Part shown: piece by piece, positions 63,851-64,000 of the stretch
Position numbering within the stretch: the stretch's first letter is position 1
Layout: every line of letters begins with the position of its first letter
NCBI RefSeq assembly: GCF_003814815.1
Contig: NZ_RKQQ01000004.1
Location: 62,001-126,000, forward strand
Length of the DNA stretch: 64,000 nt
Direction of reading: 5' to 3'
Source: Salisediminibacterium halotolerans
GTDB lineage: Bacteria > Bacillota > Bacilli > Bacillales > Salisediminibacteriaceae
The notes under the pieces: generated by a model
What the model was told of the DNA's origin: nothing
Databases searched by the model: none
The model's input: the letters and a program-made list of their open reading frames with translations, nothing else
Translations under genes and position numbers: made by a program

Positions 63851-64000
63851 TTACGGCTGCAATGCTCTGCGTAAAAAGACGAAGCATTCATGCTTCGATT
63901 GTTCTGGGTTTTCACTTAAAGCGCCGGATAAATAAAACGATTCAGCTGCGTGTTCGATAAAGCCGACGGTGTAGTTGGCGGCGTAAGCAAACGGCGTGTC
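63851..64000 (-). CDS. C-terminal end of an unidentified gene (runs off window)
   Basis: Forty-nine codons ending in TAA at 63851: DTPFAYAANYTVGFIEHAAE, then SFYLSGALSENPEQSKHE and CFVFLRRALQP. The frame is open to the window edge, ends just upstream of the CDF gene and reads as plausible protein. I do not recognise it. Confidence 0.5.
   Translation of the reverse strand, partial: DTPFAYAANYTVGFIEHAAESFYLSGALSENPEQSKHECFVFLRRALQP

Overview
The window looks like chromosome of an endospore-forming Bacillales bacterium of middling G+C. The grounds are GerW/YtfJ-, YpjP- and YfhE-like proteins, a SinI-type anti-repressor, GlpP-style leader terminators, a cre-like site and GGAGG ribosome sites with many TTG and GTG starts. 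No rRNA, tRNA or transposase gene was seen.

Positions 1-7760 hold the end of a DUF4317 gene and a compact type II-A CRISPR-Cas locus: tracrRNA (412-536), a SaCas9-sized cas9 (1037 aa), cas1, cas2, a long-form csn2, and an array of 26 repeats with 25 spacers. Three things are odd. The csn2 reading frame has a TGA at codon 3. The array starts only 19 bp after csn2. The tracrRNA anti-repeat is split by a 19-nt hairpin-forming insertion.

Positions 7800-36400 are mostly metabolism and transport: an SGNH esterase with an ABC exporter; a GlpO-like/oxidoreductase/DUF1667 trio behind a cre-like site and leader terminator; bdhA, an M24 peptidase, an NhaP-type antiporter, an SDR, a GerW-like protein, a Lon-family protease, tenA, a PanE-like reductase, a TetR/MFS pair with matching operators, queF and a chemoreceptor; then a second glycerol-3-phosphate oxidation system, glpABC, a YczE-like protein and an acyl-CoA synthetase.

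Positions 37186-40400 form a signalling chain: a 7TMR-DISM histidine kinase, an OmpR-family regulator, an 11-bp-period direct repeat ahead of a promoter, a class I cyclic di-GMP riboswitch, and a 54-aa SinI-like anti-repressor. The riboswitch layout suggests translation is turned on by c-di-GMP. A large GGDEF-EAL protein lies 15 kb downstream.

Positions 40400-64000 hold an arsR/permease/thioredoxin operon, a PPDK regulator with ppdK, small membrane proteins, a YeeE/YedE transporter, a BASS symporter, a beta-propeller protein, a B12-binding protein with the CarH-type W-x9-EH signature overlapping an RsbR-like STAS gene, a DHA2 exporter, YpjP, the GGDEF-EAL protein, cydDC, a CDF transporter and a partial gene.

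Four copies of a 360-420 bp repeat with about 15-bp terminal inverted repeats (26875, 49853, 54901, 62430) sit beside intrinsic terminators. In the three complete copies the local terminator hairpin, different each time, is present on both sides of the element. The copies can fold into two long-range-paired domains. I do not recognise this family; it and the riboswitch/SinI and B12/STAS modules are the best candidates for something undescribed.
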